Positions 22,457 to 35,900 of a DNA stretch of 64,000 bases are shown here, piece by piece. A program made the position numbers and the translations under genes. The notes beneath the pieces were generated by a model. It saw nothing but the letters and a program-made list of their open reading frames with translations, did not search any database and was not told the DNA's origin. Source of the DNA: Oscheius onirici. Lineage: Eukaryota > Nematoda > Chromadorea > Rhabditida > Rhabditidae. The stretch is from NCBI GenBank assembly GCA_932521025.1, contig OW051472.1, forward strand, positions 248,001 to 312,000, given 5' to 3'. The stretch's first letter is position 1; the number at the start of each line of letters is the position of its first letter.

Positions 22457-23472
22457 TTAGGGCGCGTCAAAAGTCTTTGTAATTAGTTCTACAGCTACCC
22501 TTCAAATTGATCGGATCGGTCTGGGACTGTTCCTGGGGGTAATCGACCTCGAAAAAAAAATATTGAGTTTTTGGGGCAGTTTGGATTTTGGGATCAAGGG
22601 TTACGGTAGCTTTTAAAATCGGCCAAAAACCGTATTTTCGCGATAACTTTTTGGTGTTAGGAGATACAAAAAAATGGTCAACTACAAAAAATTCGGCTCA
22701 TCGAGGCGCATCTTTCTTTTTTTGAAAAACGTAAAAAAAACCTCTTTCGCGCAAAAAGTTATTCGACTTTTCATTTTTCGACAAAATGGCGCAGTGCCTG
22801 TACGTTAACCACGCTGGAGCGACCAGGGTTCGAGTCCGCTGAGAGGAATTTATTTTGTTTTTTAACAGTAGCATTTTACTGGGCTAAATATAACCCCTGT
22901 AAATTATCAGCTCGATTGGATCGATAGTTTTTTCAAAAATTCAATTCCGAGCTCAAAAAAATCACCATGAGGAGTACATGGTCGAAATTTAGAAATCAAA
23001 ATCGTTCCCTAGCCTTTATTTCAAAACATACGGAGATGATATTTTACAGGGGTGATATTTAGGCCAGTAAAAAGCTACTGTTAAAAAAACAAAAAGATTT
23101 CCTCTCGACGGACTCGAACCCTGGTCGCTCCAGCGTGAAATTTCACAAACCCACTACACCAAAAATGCGAAAATTTGAAAGTCGAATAACTTTTTGCGCG
23201 AAAGAGTAAAATACGTTTTTCAAAAAAAGAAAGATGCGCCGACCATTTTTTTGTATCTCCTAACACCAAAAAGTTATCGCGAAAATACGCTTTTTTTTTC
23301 GTTTTCGATTTTAAAAGCTACCGTAACCCTTGATCCCAAAATCCAAACTGTCCCAAAAGCTCTCAATATTTTTTTTTCGAGGTCGATTACCACCAGGAAC
23401 AATCCCAGACCGATTCGATCAATTTGAAGAGTAGCTGTAGAACTAATTACAAAGACTTTTGACGCGCCCTAA
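22457..23472. mobile_element. 1-kb palindromic element carrying two inverted tRNA-like arms
   Basis: The whole 1016 bp is a long imperfect palindrome with ends TTAGGGCGCGTCAAAAG and complement, flanked by TA-like dinucleotides. Each half contains a tRNA-like block. The left, 22786-22850, has TGGCGCAGTG and GGTTCGAGTCC; these resemble the A and B boxes of a polymerase III promoter. The right, 23101-23165 on the minus strand, has TGGTGTAGTGGG and GGTTCGAGTCC. No ORF for a transposase was seen. Between the blocks is another inverted stretch with AGTAGC and ACCCCTGTAAA-like motifs. Confidence 0.75.
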
Positions 23473-24758
23473 TATTATTGGGAAACCCTGCCCGATCACC
23501 GTGAAAACAAGGTACGAGCTGGGCGCTACTATGAATCCTGTACGGAACGGTTTCCAAGATGCTTCTCACAGAAGGTATAGTGTATTCTTTCAGTTTTATT
23601 TCTAGATAGAGTACAATTCTCTGAGAGAACCAAAGCTGAGTCATCTGATCCGACTGAGCCCTTACTGTTAGTCGATGGGTTCTGGTTTCTCTCTACTGAA
23701 CTGATACTCATGTCGATCTGCACTCTGGTGGGTTTTCTGCTCTGATATAAAAAAAACTATGACTGTTCTCTCTTCCGATTGGAAGTAAACAGCGGTAGGA
23801 AAACAGTTAAACCTCTTTGTTTTCTCATTAGACTGTCTATCCATCGGTTCAATAACTGATAGTTGCTGTGGAATAAGGAACGACAGATCAGCCAGGCTGC
23901 AGCTTACAGTCGCAAGAAACAAACGAACAGATTATTATAATAGATAACGTAAGAAAGAACAGTTACTGTTTGTTTAGATCAAAGAAGAGAACCCAACAGA
24001 ATCCATGCAGTCATGTCAATCAGTTCTGCAGAGAGATACCAGGCCCTCCCTTGGTCCCGTTACCCTTCCTCTTCATGGTGTCCTAACTGGACCCACCCCC
24101 AATAATGGACACGAAAAAATCATTTACTAGTGAAAAACTGAAAAAAAAGGTTAAGTTCTTTATGCAAAAGGTCTTTGTGCACTAGAACCCAAATTCGGCA
24201 AATTTCGATGGTAAATTCATAATGTTTGGGTCATTAATTTGACAATTTTTCAGCTGAACAAAATGACGCAGTCTGAAGATAAAAACTCCAAAACGGCAGT
24301 AAAAAGCATGAAGTTCAGAATGAAGATCAGATAGTAATCTCCTGAAGAGTAAACAGCTCCTGGAAATAAGTGAAGAAAAACAGAGTCAAAAGTTTACTGA
24401 AAAGAGGAAGGAAAGAACATGAACGGGAGCAAGAAATTTTGCGGTGGAAAATAAAAGGACTGACGCATTGAACAAAACCAGGGGATCAAGAGAGAGAGAG
24501 TCAGTAAGAGAAGGTACCGTACAATTCGCTGCTGTCGAAACACCAATGGGGAGAAAGAGCTGGAGGAAGCAAGTAAACGGGGGCTAAAAGATTTTTGCTG
24601 GAAAATACATGCGCCAAATAGTATAGGGACGAAAGTTTTTGACTACAAGACCGGTGTATGAGCGAATTTTAACAGATTCGGGTGAAGGGGCGAAATGACT
24701 AGAGATTTTGTAAATACACTGTGGGAATGACACGAAATTAGATGGGAAAGGGAACAAG
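23473..24758. other. 3' flank of the LIN-23-like gene, no gene seen
   Basis: Short ORFs in both strands only. I found no spliced coding signal or RNA gene. Confidence 0.4.
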
Positions 24759-27700
24759 TTACATGTCAGCCGGCTCAGGACTGCCGGGTGGAGGAGCCAT
24801 CACGCGACGAGGAGGAAGTCCATTGGCCGGGCCGGCTACGGCTCCGTCGTCTTCTTCGGAAGAGTCGACTTCGGCGGCAGCGATTGGGTCGTGTCCTGGA
24901 GGAGGAGCGAGCTGTAAATGGCTTTTTTTAGCTAGGAAAATGCTTCAAATTAGTCTTTCTTGAAAAATGTACAGAAATAAAGAAGTGCTATAAAAAGCGA
25001 AGCTCCCTCTTGTGTTTATAATATCCTACAACCTTTTTCCGTCGTTCTGGCATCATATTTAAAGCCGACGCATATAAATCAAACCCGCGTCAAAAACTTA
25101 CTGCCCGCTCTTCGGGTCTCGCAATGATCATCATAAGGGTCCAACTTTTCTCAGAAGCTTCTGAACAGACTCTGTTCAAATGCGAGACGAGAACAAGCCA
25201 AGAAAAAAAAGAGTCTCACCTGCTGTTGAAGTCCCTGCTGTAGCTGAGCCACTCTGTTGGCAATCTGGTCATTGATGGGCAGGCCGCGTTGCTCGAGTTG
25301 CTGAGCCTGCTCTCCGTCCGCGTCCAAAAAGTCCCAGATGAGAATTGTGTCGTCGTGCGACGAGCTCACGATTTGGAAGTCGTCGAACTGCAGGCGGAAG
25401 ACTCGTCCAGTATGTCTCTGAAAACGATTGCATAAAAAATTCATTTCCAATCCCTCTAAGGAATCTTCCCTCGCAATTTGAACACCCACGGCGAGAGAGT
25501 GAAAGCATTACGTCTCTGTACAGTGTAAGTGCGTCTTCGGGGGCGGTGTCATTCCCGCTCGCGCCGCAAAAGTCCAGTTCGCAACGCGCATATATTTATA
25601 AACGTTCCACGGGCACGTGTAGCTGGCGTGTGGTTTAGTCGCCAATCCAATACATTTTAGTGATTTGACATGCCTATTAGGGTTTTACGGCGAGATACGG
25701 CTTTCTTTTCAATTTCCAGCAAGTTGGACAGAAAAAGACAAGAGATAGGCGACTGGGGAAAACTGAGAGGTGAGGATAGAGAGTAGCTGTGGGAAAGGAG
25801 AGGGAAAGAACAGGGGAAGTACATGGTTCACGAAGGACAAATAAAGACAGGGAGAAGAGACCAGGAAGGACAAGAGAAGACAGGAGGCATGGGAAGACAC
25901 CGGAAAGGGGACAGGGAAGATCACGAATGGACCAAGAAGAAAAGAGGCGACAGGGAAGCGAACAAGTAGCCAGCGAAGTACTAAAGGATAGGTAAGAACG
26001 TCGAAAGTCATGGGAACACCGTGATAGGTAAAAGAAGGACATGAGAGGAAAACAGGAAAGAAGGTACAGGGCAGTAGAGGTCTTGTGGAGAAAAAGAGTA
26101 TGGAAAAGGGCAGGGAAATACAGGAGATTGGGAGTAACAGAAGAAGGGGGGACAGTGGAGAACAGGAGATATTGTAGGACAGGACAACATTTGGCAGGAG
26201 ATAGGAAACCATCACCAGATACGGAATGTTTGTAGAGGACGAGAACATGGCGGGGAAAGGGAAGGAGAACAGAGAAGGGGACTGGGCGATATGCTAGGGG
26301 AGAGATCAAAACAGAGGATAGGGAAGAATAACAAGGGCAGAGGAACATAGAACACAGGGACCAGGAAGAAGGGAGAGCGACAAAAAGTAGGACAGAAGAT
26401 AAAAGACGGGGTTAATCTAGAACGATCGGACAGCAAGCAGTCGAAGGAAGCCGGCTGGTTTTAGCTAAAAGAAAATAGATGAAAAGCTTACATGAAGAGA
26501 GCTGAGACAGAGAGCTCCCGGCGGCGTCCTCATATCCAGAGCTGCCTGAAGATCCCAGACTTTGATTTTTCCGTCGTAAGCTCCCGAAACGATCCGCTTG
26601 TCGTCAAAGCGAATGCAGCGGACGAGCTCCTCATGACCTTCCAGAATTCGAAGGCAGACGCCGGATATAATGTCCCAGAGCCTGAAAATACCATTTTAGA
26701 GTGAATTTGAGCGTATGTTGGTCCCGTTTCTTATGCTCCAGGCTTTCTTCAAAGGTTTGTCTTAGCTATTTGTTCCGGCACTTGTTGCAGGTCGCGTGCA
26801 CGATCGCGACGAGCAGCTTATCACCCCGGGAATGAGGTCCATTTTCTTTGGTTTCAAGCGTTTTGCTCACTTATTTTCTGTTGAGTCTGAATTCACATGG
26901 CAAAATGCGACCGTATTTCAATGGAGTAGCCATAAGCGGTTCTCCATATGAACATTCGATTACAGCAATTATTGACTCCGTAATAGAGTCAAGATGTTTG
27001 ACTAACTGTTTGACCGTATAGTGATCTTTTCAGTTTCCTGAGTATTGAATGAAACGGCAAAATACTTTTTATAGAAAGGGGATTGAACTGGAGCAGCTCC
27101 TAGACTCGTAACACGTTACCATTGTGCTACGCGAGAGCTTTGGCTGTTAAGAGCTTAGATAATCAACAGACGCTGGCGTAACAAAAAAAATCCTACCTGA
27201 TCGTGTTGTCACTGGATCCGGAGACCACTAGACGGCCTCTGTACTGAAGACAGGCTATTCCTCGCTTGTGGCCGGAAAGTGTTCGGACAAATTCCAGATT
27301 GTCCGCCGACCAGACTTTGATCGTCCTGTCGCCGCTAGCACTCACAATGTACCTCTCGTCGAAATCGACTACGTTAACGGCTGCTCTGTAATTCACATTG
27401 GTGAAATTCTTTAAAAATTGAGCGAAATTACCTGTGACCGACAAGAACGCGTCGTATGTTGATCTCTCGTGGACTGACCATGTCCCAAACGGCGATGGAG
27501 CGGTCTTTTGAGCTGAAAAATAGATTTGTTGGGAGTAACTGAATGAAATCAAATTTATTACGATTTCAGCGAATTCACGTGTCGCAGGAGGAAATGAAGC
27601 AGAAGCTGATTTTGAAAAGGATTATAATGGCGGTTTGGACTCAATCCGAGAGATAACTTCACCTTCTTTCCTAACTTCAAAAGTTTAGATTCACTCTTTG

Positions 27701-30452
27701 GATGCATATGCAGTTTTTAAACGGTTAGAAAGAAGCCGCTGGGTTTGATGAAGACTGTTAGAAAGTGAAACAATGGATGGAAACAAGGCTATTTGGAACT
27801 TTGCCCAAAAAAACTTGAACGAATGGGGCCTTCTGCTAAAATACTACCAAAAAGACACACCAGGTGACCATGACTCCGTCGCTGAATCGCAGATGAAGAA
27901 CTGCTTCACAATGATGAATTAGAGTGTTGAGACACTCTCCAGTATTAACATCCCAGACGCGTACAGTCGCGTCGGAAGAACCTATAAGTTTGACCTTTTT
28001 TTTAGTACCAAAGGAACAATTAGATCCAATTAGCGAAAAAAGGTGAAAAACATACCCGAAATAATGACCCGATTGTCGTATTGCAGACAGAGAACGCTAC
28101 CCGTATGGCCTGAGAGAATCTTGGAGCAGCTCAGATCCTTCCTGTCCCAGATTTTAATCGTATTGTCGCGCAGGCCGCTGACAATCTTCTCGTCGTCGTA
28201 TTGTAGACAGTAGACACCTGAATTGCAAATTTTAGAAACAATTGGCCAGATTATATGACACAGCTCGACGGGGAGATCAAACTGTTCCAATTTACAGTCC
28301 GCCCTCTTTTCCACTATGCCATGTGGGAAAGGCTGTTCCCATCCTCATCTCTTTAGATAGTCGGCCACATAACTGAGGTAATCAACCAAGGAAGGACCCT
28401 TTCTTTACTCGAATGAACATTGTTTTGGAACTTAGACATGAGCATGAAACGTCGAAAACGAAGAAGCCATTTTGTGATAGACAGCTCGGGACGCGACCGG
28501 TTCAATCCGTTGCGGATTCACTCTTTCGCCAAAAGCCTGCCACAAAAATTTAGCCCAAAAATACCTTTGCTCTGCTGGGAATTACAGTTGATCGTCTTCA
28601 GCGTGTATTGTCCATTCTTCCAATTGTGGTCGATCTTTCGAATGTCGGCTATGACCTTCGGATACAGCTCTCTGAAGTTTTTTAATTTTCGGGAGAAAAA
28701 AAGAGAGTACGAACCTATAAAATTTGTGCTGAAGCATGACCATTTCCGGCGTTCCTTTGAGCTGCTGGTAGTTTCGACCATAGTGCTCGCTAATCAGATG
28801 GGCAGACGTCTCTCTGGCGATCAGAACGTACTTTTTCCTGGAAAAGCATTGATTAATTCAGTACTTTCTGTCGGTCTGAACGTTTGTCTTTGCTGGAGAT
28901 GTGTCCGTTCAGGCGCAATTCCAATACCCTTTCCCTTGCACTCGTGTTTTCTATTAGCCTCCCCGGCCGTCTGGGACTAAAAAAGCATCAGCTATACGAA
29001 CATGCATGAAAATGAGGCAAGGGCAGGCCAAGTGCAAGCGGAAAGGAGGTAATTAGGAGGGCGGCTATACGAGATATGCAGAAAGTTGTATAATCCACGT
29101 CTCTTCATTAAACTTCATATTTTTCATTCGACATTTTGTAATAAGCTGGGAACTTTCATTCGAAGATTTGTAGCAGTTCGTGCACGTGTGAATCAACTTT
29201 CGGGACATGAAATCTGGTCAAAACTCGCAAGAAATCGACTATAGTCGTTCATTGGAAAGTTGTAAAATCGGCGACTTCAGTGGAAGACAAATGTAATGGG
29301 TATCGAGCCAAACGGGTAGAAAATTTGTGGCAAATACGCTCTCCTAGCATTTTTTAAAAGCAAATCGGGCGGGGAACCGAACCTGCGTCGTTCGGGCAGC
29401 AATCACATGCGATGCCACTAGGCTATGACCGACTGGATTCACACAGGGAGATAGCTCATGCTTGAACGATAGACAGTCTCGTAGCGAGCCATTCTCAACG
29501 GTTCTACCTTTACAAGCTGCTGAGCGACGAATTAAATATTCTAAAAGCACGTACCATTTTCTCTTCTCGCTGAGTCCTCTCCACAAGTTGTCCGTCCTGA
29601 CGTTCTGCTCGATCAGCTTCCTCCACATCTGTCCGACGGCAAGAGCACGTCTCCATCCTGTGCTGACGGCTTCGCAATTGGCCAGCGCCTTTGCGTCCAG
29701 ATACTTCAGAATCGTCTCGGCAAGTGGGGCTAAAGGTTTCTTATTTTTCGAGGTAAAGAAATGTCACAAACCTGGAAGATTGGCGATGAAATCCCGCTGG
29801 AGCATTGGACGGATGAAGCGGTCGACCTGTCCTATCTGGTAGTGGCCCATGCGCTGCAGCACCCGCTCCATGAAGTCGAGCTGCTCCTCTTCTGACCATG
29901 ATTGGAAGAGCTGAAGAATGAGACATGAGCAATTTTAGATGCTGTCTGGCTGATTTCCGATATGTTCTTCAGCCAGATCTCTTCTTTTAAACACGAGCAA
30001 CAATGAAAACCCGACTTTTGAACGTGTTTTGTCATACTTTCCAACACTTTGCGTACTATTTTCGTGAGAATGCAAGTTCTAGGACTACCTCAAACAAACT
30101 ATCTAGCGTAGAAATCGATCTCAGCACCACACAATTTTTAATACAGGCCAAAAAGAAGAAGAAAAGGCCTACCCCGACAATCTTTCCGTGCTCGTTGAGG
30201 TATTTGTCGCCGAGTTCGCGTTCGTTATTGTCACCGATCGTTAAATCGGCCAGCAGATCTGTCGTCTTCACGGAAAGCTGCAAAAGCTGGAAATTTAGTT
30301 GAAAATAATGAAATACTCACTTCTCTGCCGCTTCCACCGCAGTCCATCTGCATCTCGGTGTCGCTGCCGGCAGCGACATGCTCCTGGCTCAATGGCGTCT
30401 CGTCGCCGCTGCTGGTCACATCTCCTACGACTCCACTCGAGCTGCTTTCCAT
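24759..30452 (-). CDS. lin-23: beta-TrCP / LIN-23 F-box WD40 protein, SCF substrate receptor
   Basis: Thirteen phase-consistent exons (30321-30452, 30173-30277, 29772-29910, 29555-29729, 28715-28837, 28565-28671, 28056-28217, 27861-27981, 27432-27512, 27197-27385, 26492-26681, 25220-25417, 24759-24911) give 545 aa. An acidic N-terminus is followed by the dimerisation region ([20 protein letters not shown]), an F-box from about aa 124 ([20 protein letters not shown]...[20 protein letters not shown]), and seven WD40 repeats from about aa 182 ([20 protein letters not shown]) to ILIWDF. The tail is Gln-, acid- and Pro-rich. The protein recruits phosphodegron substrates such as beta-catenin to SCF for ubiquitination. 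Match to the family is near-continuous. Introns hold two tRNA-like relics and a purine-rich tract. Confidence 0.95.
25745..26400 (+). repeat. Purine-rich tract in a LIN-23-like gene intron
   Basis: About 650 bp with strong strand asymmetry: the plus strand is dominated by G and A (GGAAAGGAGAGGGAAAG, GACAGGGAA). The minus strand therefore reads as long, Leu/Ser/Pro-rich false ORFs. It lies within intron 11. Confidence 0.7.
27074..27146 (-). other. tRNA-like relic in an intron
   Basis: The minus strand reads TAGCACAATGGTAAC (A-box-like) followed about 30 bases later by GTTCAATCCCC (B-box-like). Acceptor and anticodon stems do not pair well, so this is called a tRNA-derived pseudogene or SINE head, not a functional tRNA. 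Confidence 0.45.
29363..29433 (-). other. tRNA-like sequence in an intron
   Basis: The minus strand reads GTCGGTC at the 5' end, TAGCCTAGTGGCATC (A-box-like), and GGTTCGGTTCCCC (B-box-like), ending GCCCGAT. The first and last seven bases can form six pairs. The T-stem pairs poorly, so a functional tRNA is unlikely; no anticodon assigned. Confidence 0.45.
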
Positions 30453-32929
30453 GCCCGGTTGAACGAAAGGACTCTGAAAAAAGCACGATTTTGATAGAGA
30501 AATGGGGAAAAGAAAAAGAGGCATCGATATAATGCGCAGATGAAAAAAGGCCGAATTTGAAACATTTACAGCGAAAAAGGTCACCGACTGAGGAACAATC
30601 AAATTAAAAACTGGAGTTATCGAGAATCCAAGTTTGCAGGACAAAATAGCCGAAATTCTGCCCGAATTTTGGAAAAGATAGAAAAGAGGAAAACGACGAC
30701 ACTTTTATTCCATTTCACGAGTTGTATAGCTTTTTTTTCTCGGCTCGTTCTTGATGTTTACCTCCGGGTAATAAACAACGTTTCATAGGGACTGAAAATC
30801 GTCGAGATGAAAGGAAAAAAAAACATGCGCCGAGTCACAAATTGAATGTTTACACGCGGGAAAGTATGTTGGGAGGCGAGTTGGCTTAGCTGAACGATAA
30901 GCGAGCAGTCTTTCTTTCAGGGAAAACAAGTCAATGACTTTGGGCTTTTTCAAGGCAAATTATACGACAATTCTGAGGGGAAAAAGGAAGAGAGCGTGTG
31001 CGTACGTCTAGGTTCAAACACACACGGAACCGGGTAAACCAGATCGATAGACGAGGTGACAAATAGTGACTTAGGACCCGGAAATTGGGTGCAGTATGCT
31101 CAGAGATGAGAGAAGAAATAAAAAGACGGAGTTCAAAGGCACGTAAAAATTGTTAGTGTTTTGAGCGGGAAAAGTTGGTGAAGCGATAAGAAAGACGGTC
31201 TGGGTTCCAAATTCGGCAAAAAAAGACGAATTTGGAGGCAGCAATCGCGACCAATCAAGCACAAAAAGGTAATAAATGCTGGCACGATAATTGTAAGCTC
31301 GGAAAGAGTCGCAAATAGGCAAAATAAACTACGAAGAATGCCTTGTGAAGAATAGCGTCTAGCTCCTGCTAGTTTCGACGATAATGCCTTTGCCAGAAGG
31401 TTATTTTACAAGCTGAATTCAATAAGAGTAAAAAGAAACTTGAAAAATGGTGAAAGCACAATTTCAGGCAATAATTCGAACGGCAGTTAGAGTGTAGCAA
31501 AAAAAATTATTGTTCTGGGCTTGTAGGACAGCAAACGAACCAGGAATAACTTCTTACAGCAAATTATTGCCCTAAAGAATTCATCAAACTTTGGTCCAAA
31601 GGGAGCAAGGCCATCTCGACATGCTCATAACTTTAGGCAATAATTCAAAACAACAGCTAAAGGTAGTCAAATTAGTGAACCAGGAACAACTCCAGACGGA
31701 AAGAAATCAACAAACTTTGGTCAAAATAGAGCAAGGACATAGCGCTCCTATTTTCAGCCACTTCAAACAGGATTTTTTGAGTTTTTTCTGATACACTCAT
31801 GTGACTTTCTGCAGTAAATTAAGCCTTGTCAACGGAAGGGAGACATAAAGGACAAGGAGAACAAGGCAGAGCGAGGTGGGGAACGCGCGAGAGGCTGAGT
31901 GAAACTGGTCTGTCTGTCTAGCGGGACGTGAATTAACGGGTCGCTCTCATTGTACTATTCATGAGTTTTAAACATTTCCGGTTAAACTCATTGAAACTAT
32001 CAATTTCTCGAGAGAGAAGAGAACAAAACAGAACAGCTGTCGGCTTGGAAATAGACAAAGCTGTTTGGGGGAGACGGAGAAGTAACGAGAGAGACAGCGG
32101 GGCCGGCTGGCTGCGGCGTGCGAGAGCAGTCGACGGAGAGAGAGAGAGACGAAGCGACTGGGTTCCCCAATTGAAGGGGAGCGGAATTTCGCGGCGGGAC
32201 CCAAGACATCGGCGGAGGGAAGAAAATCAGATTGCACTTTTGGAGAGAGAGGGCAAATAGACTGATCACTTTACGAACTGTTTTCTCATTTTTTTTGCTG
32301 TTTGATTTGAAACATGGCGTACATTTAGATGAGAATACGAAATACGCGGATATCTGGTTAATGGCAGCATGCACTATGTAATAAAAAACAAAGAATAACC
32401 GAAAAATATGGCGAAAAGATTCAAAAGAGTAGAAAAACGGACTTTTGATCTACAAACAGGAGACATATTTAGGCGAAAACTACACTTCTGGCCCGGAAAG
32501 TGAAAGGCAAGCTGCTGTTAGAAGTAAACGGGATAAAATATGCGCCAAAATCGACTGCAGAAATTGGTGAAAGGCTGTTCATAAGACAACCCTTTTGTGC
32601 GACGAATTTAAAATTCCTAGGCTTCTTTGTGCAATAAAGACGGCTAAAAAGTGAACAAATGGCAAGGCGAAGAGGAAAACATCAACTTGGGAACAAGACT
32701 GGTGAAATATCATCGAAATACGCAATGCTCGGGATGAAAAGTGAGAAAGAGACAAATTTTTGGCTAATGTAACCAATAGGAGGGAAAATTTCATCAAACA
32801 AGTCGAGAAAATACTTTATACGAGTTAACAATGAATATTTGTGCTGGGAATGAAAAGCAGATAGTTTGTATGTGGGAAAACCAACGAATAGAGATATAAA
32901 CAAAAAAGCCAGATTGAAGGGAAGAGGAG
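30453..32929. other. Long intergenic region between the LIN-23-like gene and PRPF39
   Basis: This is about 2.5 kb with scattered ORFs but no spliced coding signal. At 31460-31775 there is an imperfect direct duplication, unit about 150 bp, sharing AGGCAATAATTC, GAACCAGGAA and CAAACTTTGGTC. At 32080-32230 the sequence is locally G+C-rich with GAGAGAGAGAGACG. Confidence 0.45.
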
Positions 32930-35900
32930 TCAGTAGTAGCCCTGGTTGGGATAGGCAGCATAAGCTCCGTAGTCGTACACTGAAAAATAGGATTATTCTG
33001 AGAGAAAAAAAGGAAATTACTTTGTCCCTGAGGCTGGTAGAAGACCGGCTGGCTTCCAGCTGCTCCGTAGGCGCCGCCGGCTCCACTGTCTCTGTCCCGA
33101 CGACGGTCGCGATCGCGATATTCTCTGCAATTATAAAATTAGCGGGAAATTTTTTTTTGAAGCGAAATCCAGTGTGGCACCTAGTTTCACTCTCTGAGTG
33201 AGTACGTTTGAAACAAGAACCCTATGGTATAATTATTCAGTGGTTTTCAGTAAATTCAATGAAAATCAGAGAAGACATAGAGGGAATGAACTAGGCGTAT
33301 CTTTTATATCGGCAGTCGAATTGCAAAAACAAACTACGCTATGATGTCTTGGCGTCGCCTCCTACCGAGCAGGGTTGGGTCTCGTGGCTGTTTTTAGTAC
33401 TCGCACATCCCCCAGTCTAGAAATCAAGATTTGGCAAGCAGCGACTTTTCGGACTATTTCGCGATGCTTTGCTCGTGGGTTCGGTTGCTTGGATGACGAT
33501 TTTGTTCACGGCCAAGCGAGAAGCTAACACGACGACCCAGCTCAGATAGAAATGCGTCTAAAAAAGTACCGCAGCGAAGATAAAAACTCGTGCTTTAGGC
33601 TGGCTCAAACGTCTAGAACAACGTCAAAGTGTGGGTGAAAATCAGAATGTTTTCAGAATCCAGCTCGAATTTTCGAAGCACGCACGCTGATTGTTGCAAA
33701 AATGATGCAACTTGAAGAAGACTCGAAAAGTAGCAATCCTGGTATTTTTGTATTCTCAGAATCCTTTTGGCAAGTCTGCCTGTCAATGCCGGGGTCAGAC
33801 TTCCGGTCAGGTCTGACTGATCTGCTTCTGCTTTCGTTCTAGCCGAAAGTCAGACCTGACCGAAACTCTGGCTAGGAGCAACGACAGCCAGCCCTTCAAA
33901 TGAGAAAAAAGCCCCCAGGATTGTCACTTCTGGACAAATTTTACCATCTTCTGTATAGGTCATCATATTTGGAACAACCAGACTAATGTTCGTGCTCAGA
34001 AAGTTCGAAACCGCAAACATTGGGGGAAAATATCTGGCAACAAGGCTGAATCGTGAAAAATGAGCATAATCTTACCTCTCACTCTTCCGTCTCCTTGTGT
34101 GAATATGGGGATTCTCCACTTCCTTCAGCATCTGCTGATGTTGTTCTGTGTGCTCTTGGAGCGCGTCGATATCGTCGCCAATATCCTCCAGAAAATCCAA
34201 TTTCCGCTGACTGAGTCGCAGACGGTCAGCATCATCCAGCCTGGCACTAATGGCCTCATCAAACGCTTCCAGAACCTTTTTCTGCAATTTGTTTTAGCGT
34301 TTTTACTAAATTTAGCATACGAACCTGGCTAAACTCTGGATCCGTATAGGCGAGATCAATGAGCTGAAGATGAAGCTGAATGTTGTCTCTGTCGCGTTCG
34401 AGAGCCCTGCGTATGACTTTTTCGGCCAGACGACGATCGTTTCGGCATTTCAAATGGAAGCGGGCCAATTTGACGGAGTAGAAGCTGGCCAGATGACGGG
34501 ACGTTCCCTGATGGTGGATCAGATTCTCCCAGTCTTGAATGACCTCCGACCAGTCCGGACTGCTGAAGTTTGGGATTTAGAAGAGGAAGTAGGGACCGGC
34601 ATCTTTTCTAGCGTGCCAACATTAGATACTTAGTGAACGAAAAGAGTTCTTTTTCTCCTCATAACGGGAGCCGCGTCCGTCCGACCGCATGTAGCCTTTT
34701 TGTCGTGGCTTGATTCCGAGCTTGTTTTTGCCTTCAAAAGAACGCTCGGGGAATGTATTTATCAGCAAATCCGTGGCCAGTTTGGCCCACTGCCCTTCTT
34801 GCTCAAATTACGAATTCTTGTTTTAGAACAGACAATATTGAAACGGAAATTATACGATTATGATGCGTAGCAACGGAACTAGAGTAGCAAAACAGTGCTA
34901 TAGTTTGGCATTGTCGGCTATTTGGCGCTAATATGCAATAAAAAATGGTAGAGATCGAAAACTTGGAAGACGGCGAAATCCCCACCTATCCTTAGCCACA
35001 ATTCTGCGCTTCAGTCCGATCAGTCTCAGTCCGATGGCCGCATAGCCAGGATTTCTGCTGTCGAACTTCTCCAAGATCACTCTGGCCTCTTTGAATTCTT
35101 CTGGAAAAATACGATTATTTCCAGTCTTGACACATTTTTATTAGTCTACAGTATCGCAGAAAACAAAGAACCAACCTGACTGCTGCTGCGCCCGGCTACA
35201 GCCTTCTGCGTTCCTTTTTCGAATTTATTCATACCCCCGCCCCACAGGTATTTGCATAAAATTGTATCACTAGATCACAAAGAGACGACTGTGGCTGATT
35301 TTTCGGGAATGGAGGACACTGATAGTGAGAGGCAACGAAGTACACCTATTTTTGACTGGGAAAACTTGAAGACAACGAAGGACGAAAAACTGTACCTTTG
35401 CTCTCCTCTAAGGCCGAATAAGCTAGACAAATGTTGATACTTTTGGGACAGTGTACTCGGGCGCGCTCGTAGATGTTCCTGGCAGAGGAGCTGCCCTTCT
35501 TCTTGTGGCTCCAGCGGGCATACTGTAAGTTTGGCTAAGAATTAAAGAAAAATACACAAACCTTGAGCCACATGGTGTCGTAGAGGGCACAGGCTATCAA
35601 GCAGCGCTCGAAGAGAACCCGTATCCGCTCCTCGTCTCCTTCGGAAATTTCAAAATCGAGATATTCGCGCCAGTTCTTCAGCTGCGTCGTCTCCAGCTCT
35701 TTGACGTGGAAGTAGGGACGTTTGATCTGGAAAAGTAGTTTGTTTTGACGCACATGTATAAGAAGAAATCTTTTTTGGTAACGAATCGGCTGAACAGATT
35801 TCATGCATGCTGCACACTTGAAAAACAGCTTAGGAAAGTAAAAATAAGCAGCAAAGTACGAGCCATCTTGACTCAGATAAACCAGGCGGCTGCCACAAGT

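Noticed and set aside
25677-26348. 223-codon minus-strand ORF rich in Leu, Ser, Pro
   Set aside because: It lies wholly in an intron of the LIN-23-like gene and reflects the pyrimidine-rich strand.
29363-29433. Functional tRNA gene
   Set aside because: The acceptor ends pair, but the T-arm does not, and no clear anticodon loop forms.
31961-32260. Arg/Glu-rich plus-strand ORF
   Set aside because: Local G+C-rich GAGAGA sequence; both strands are open and no exon borders were found.
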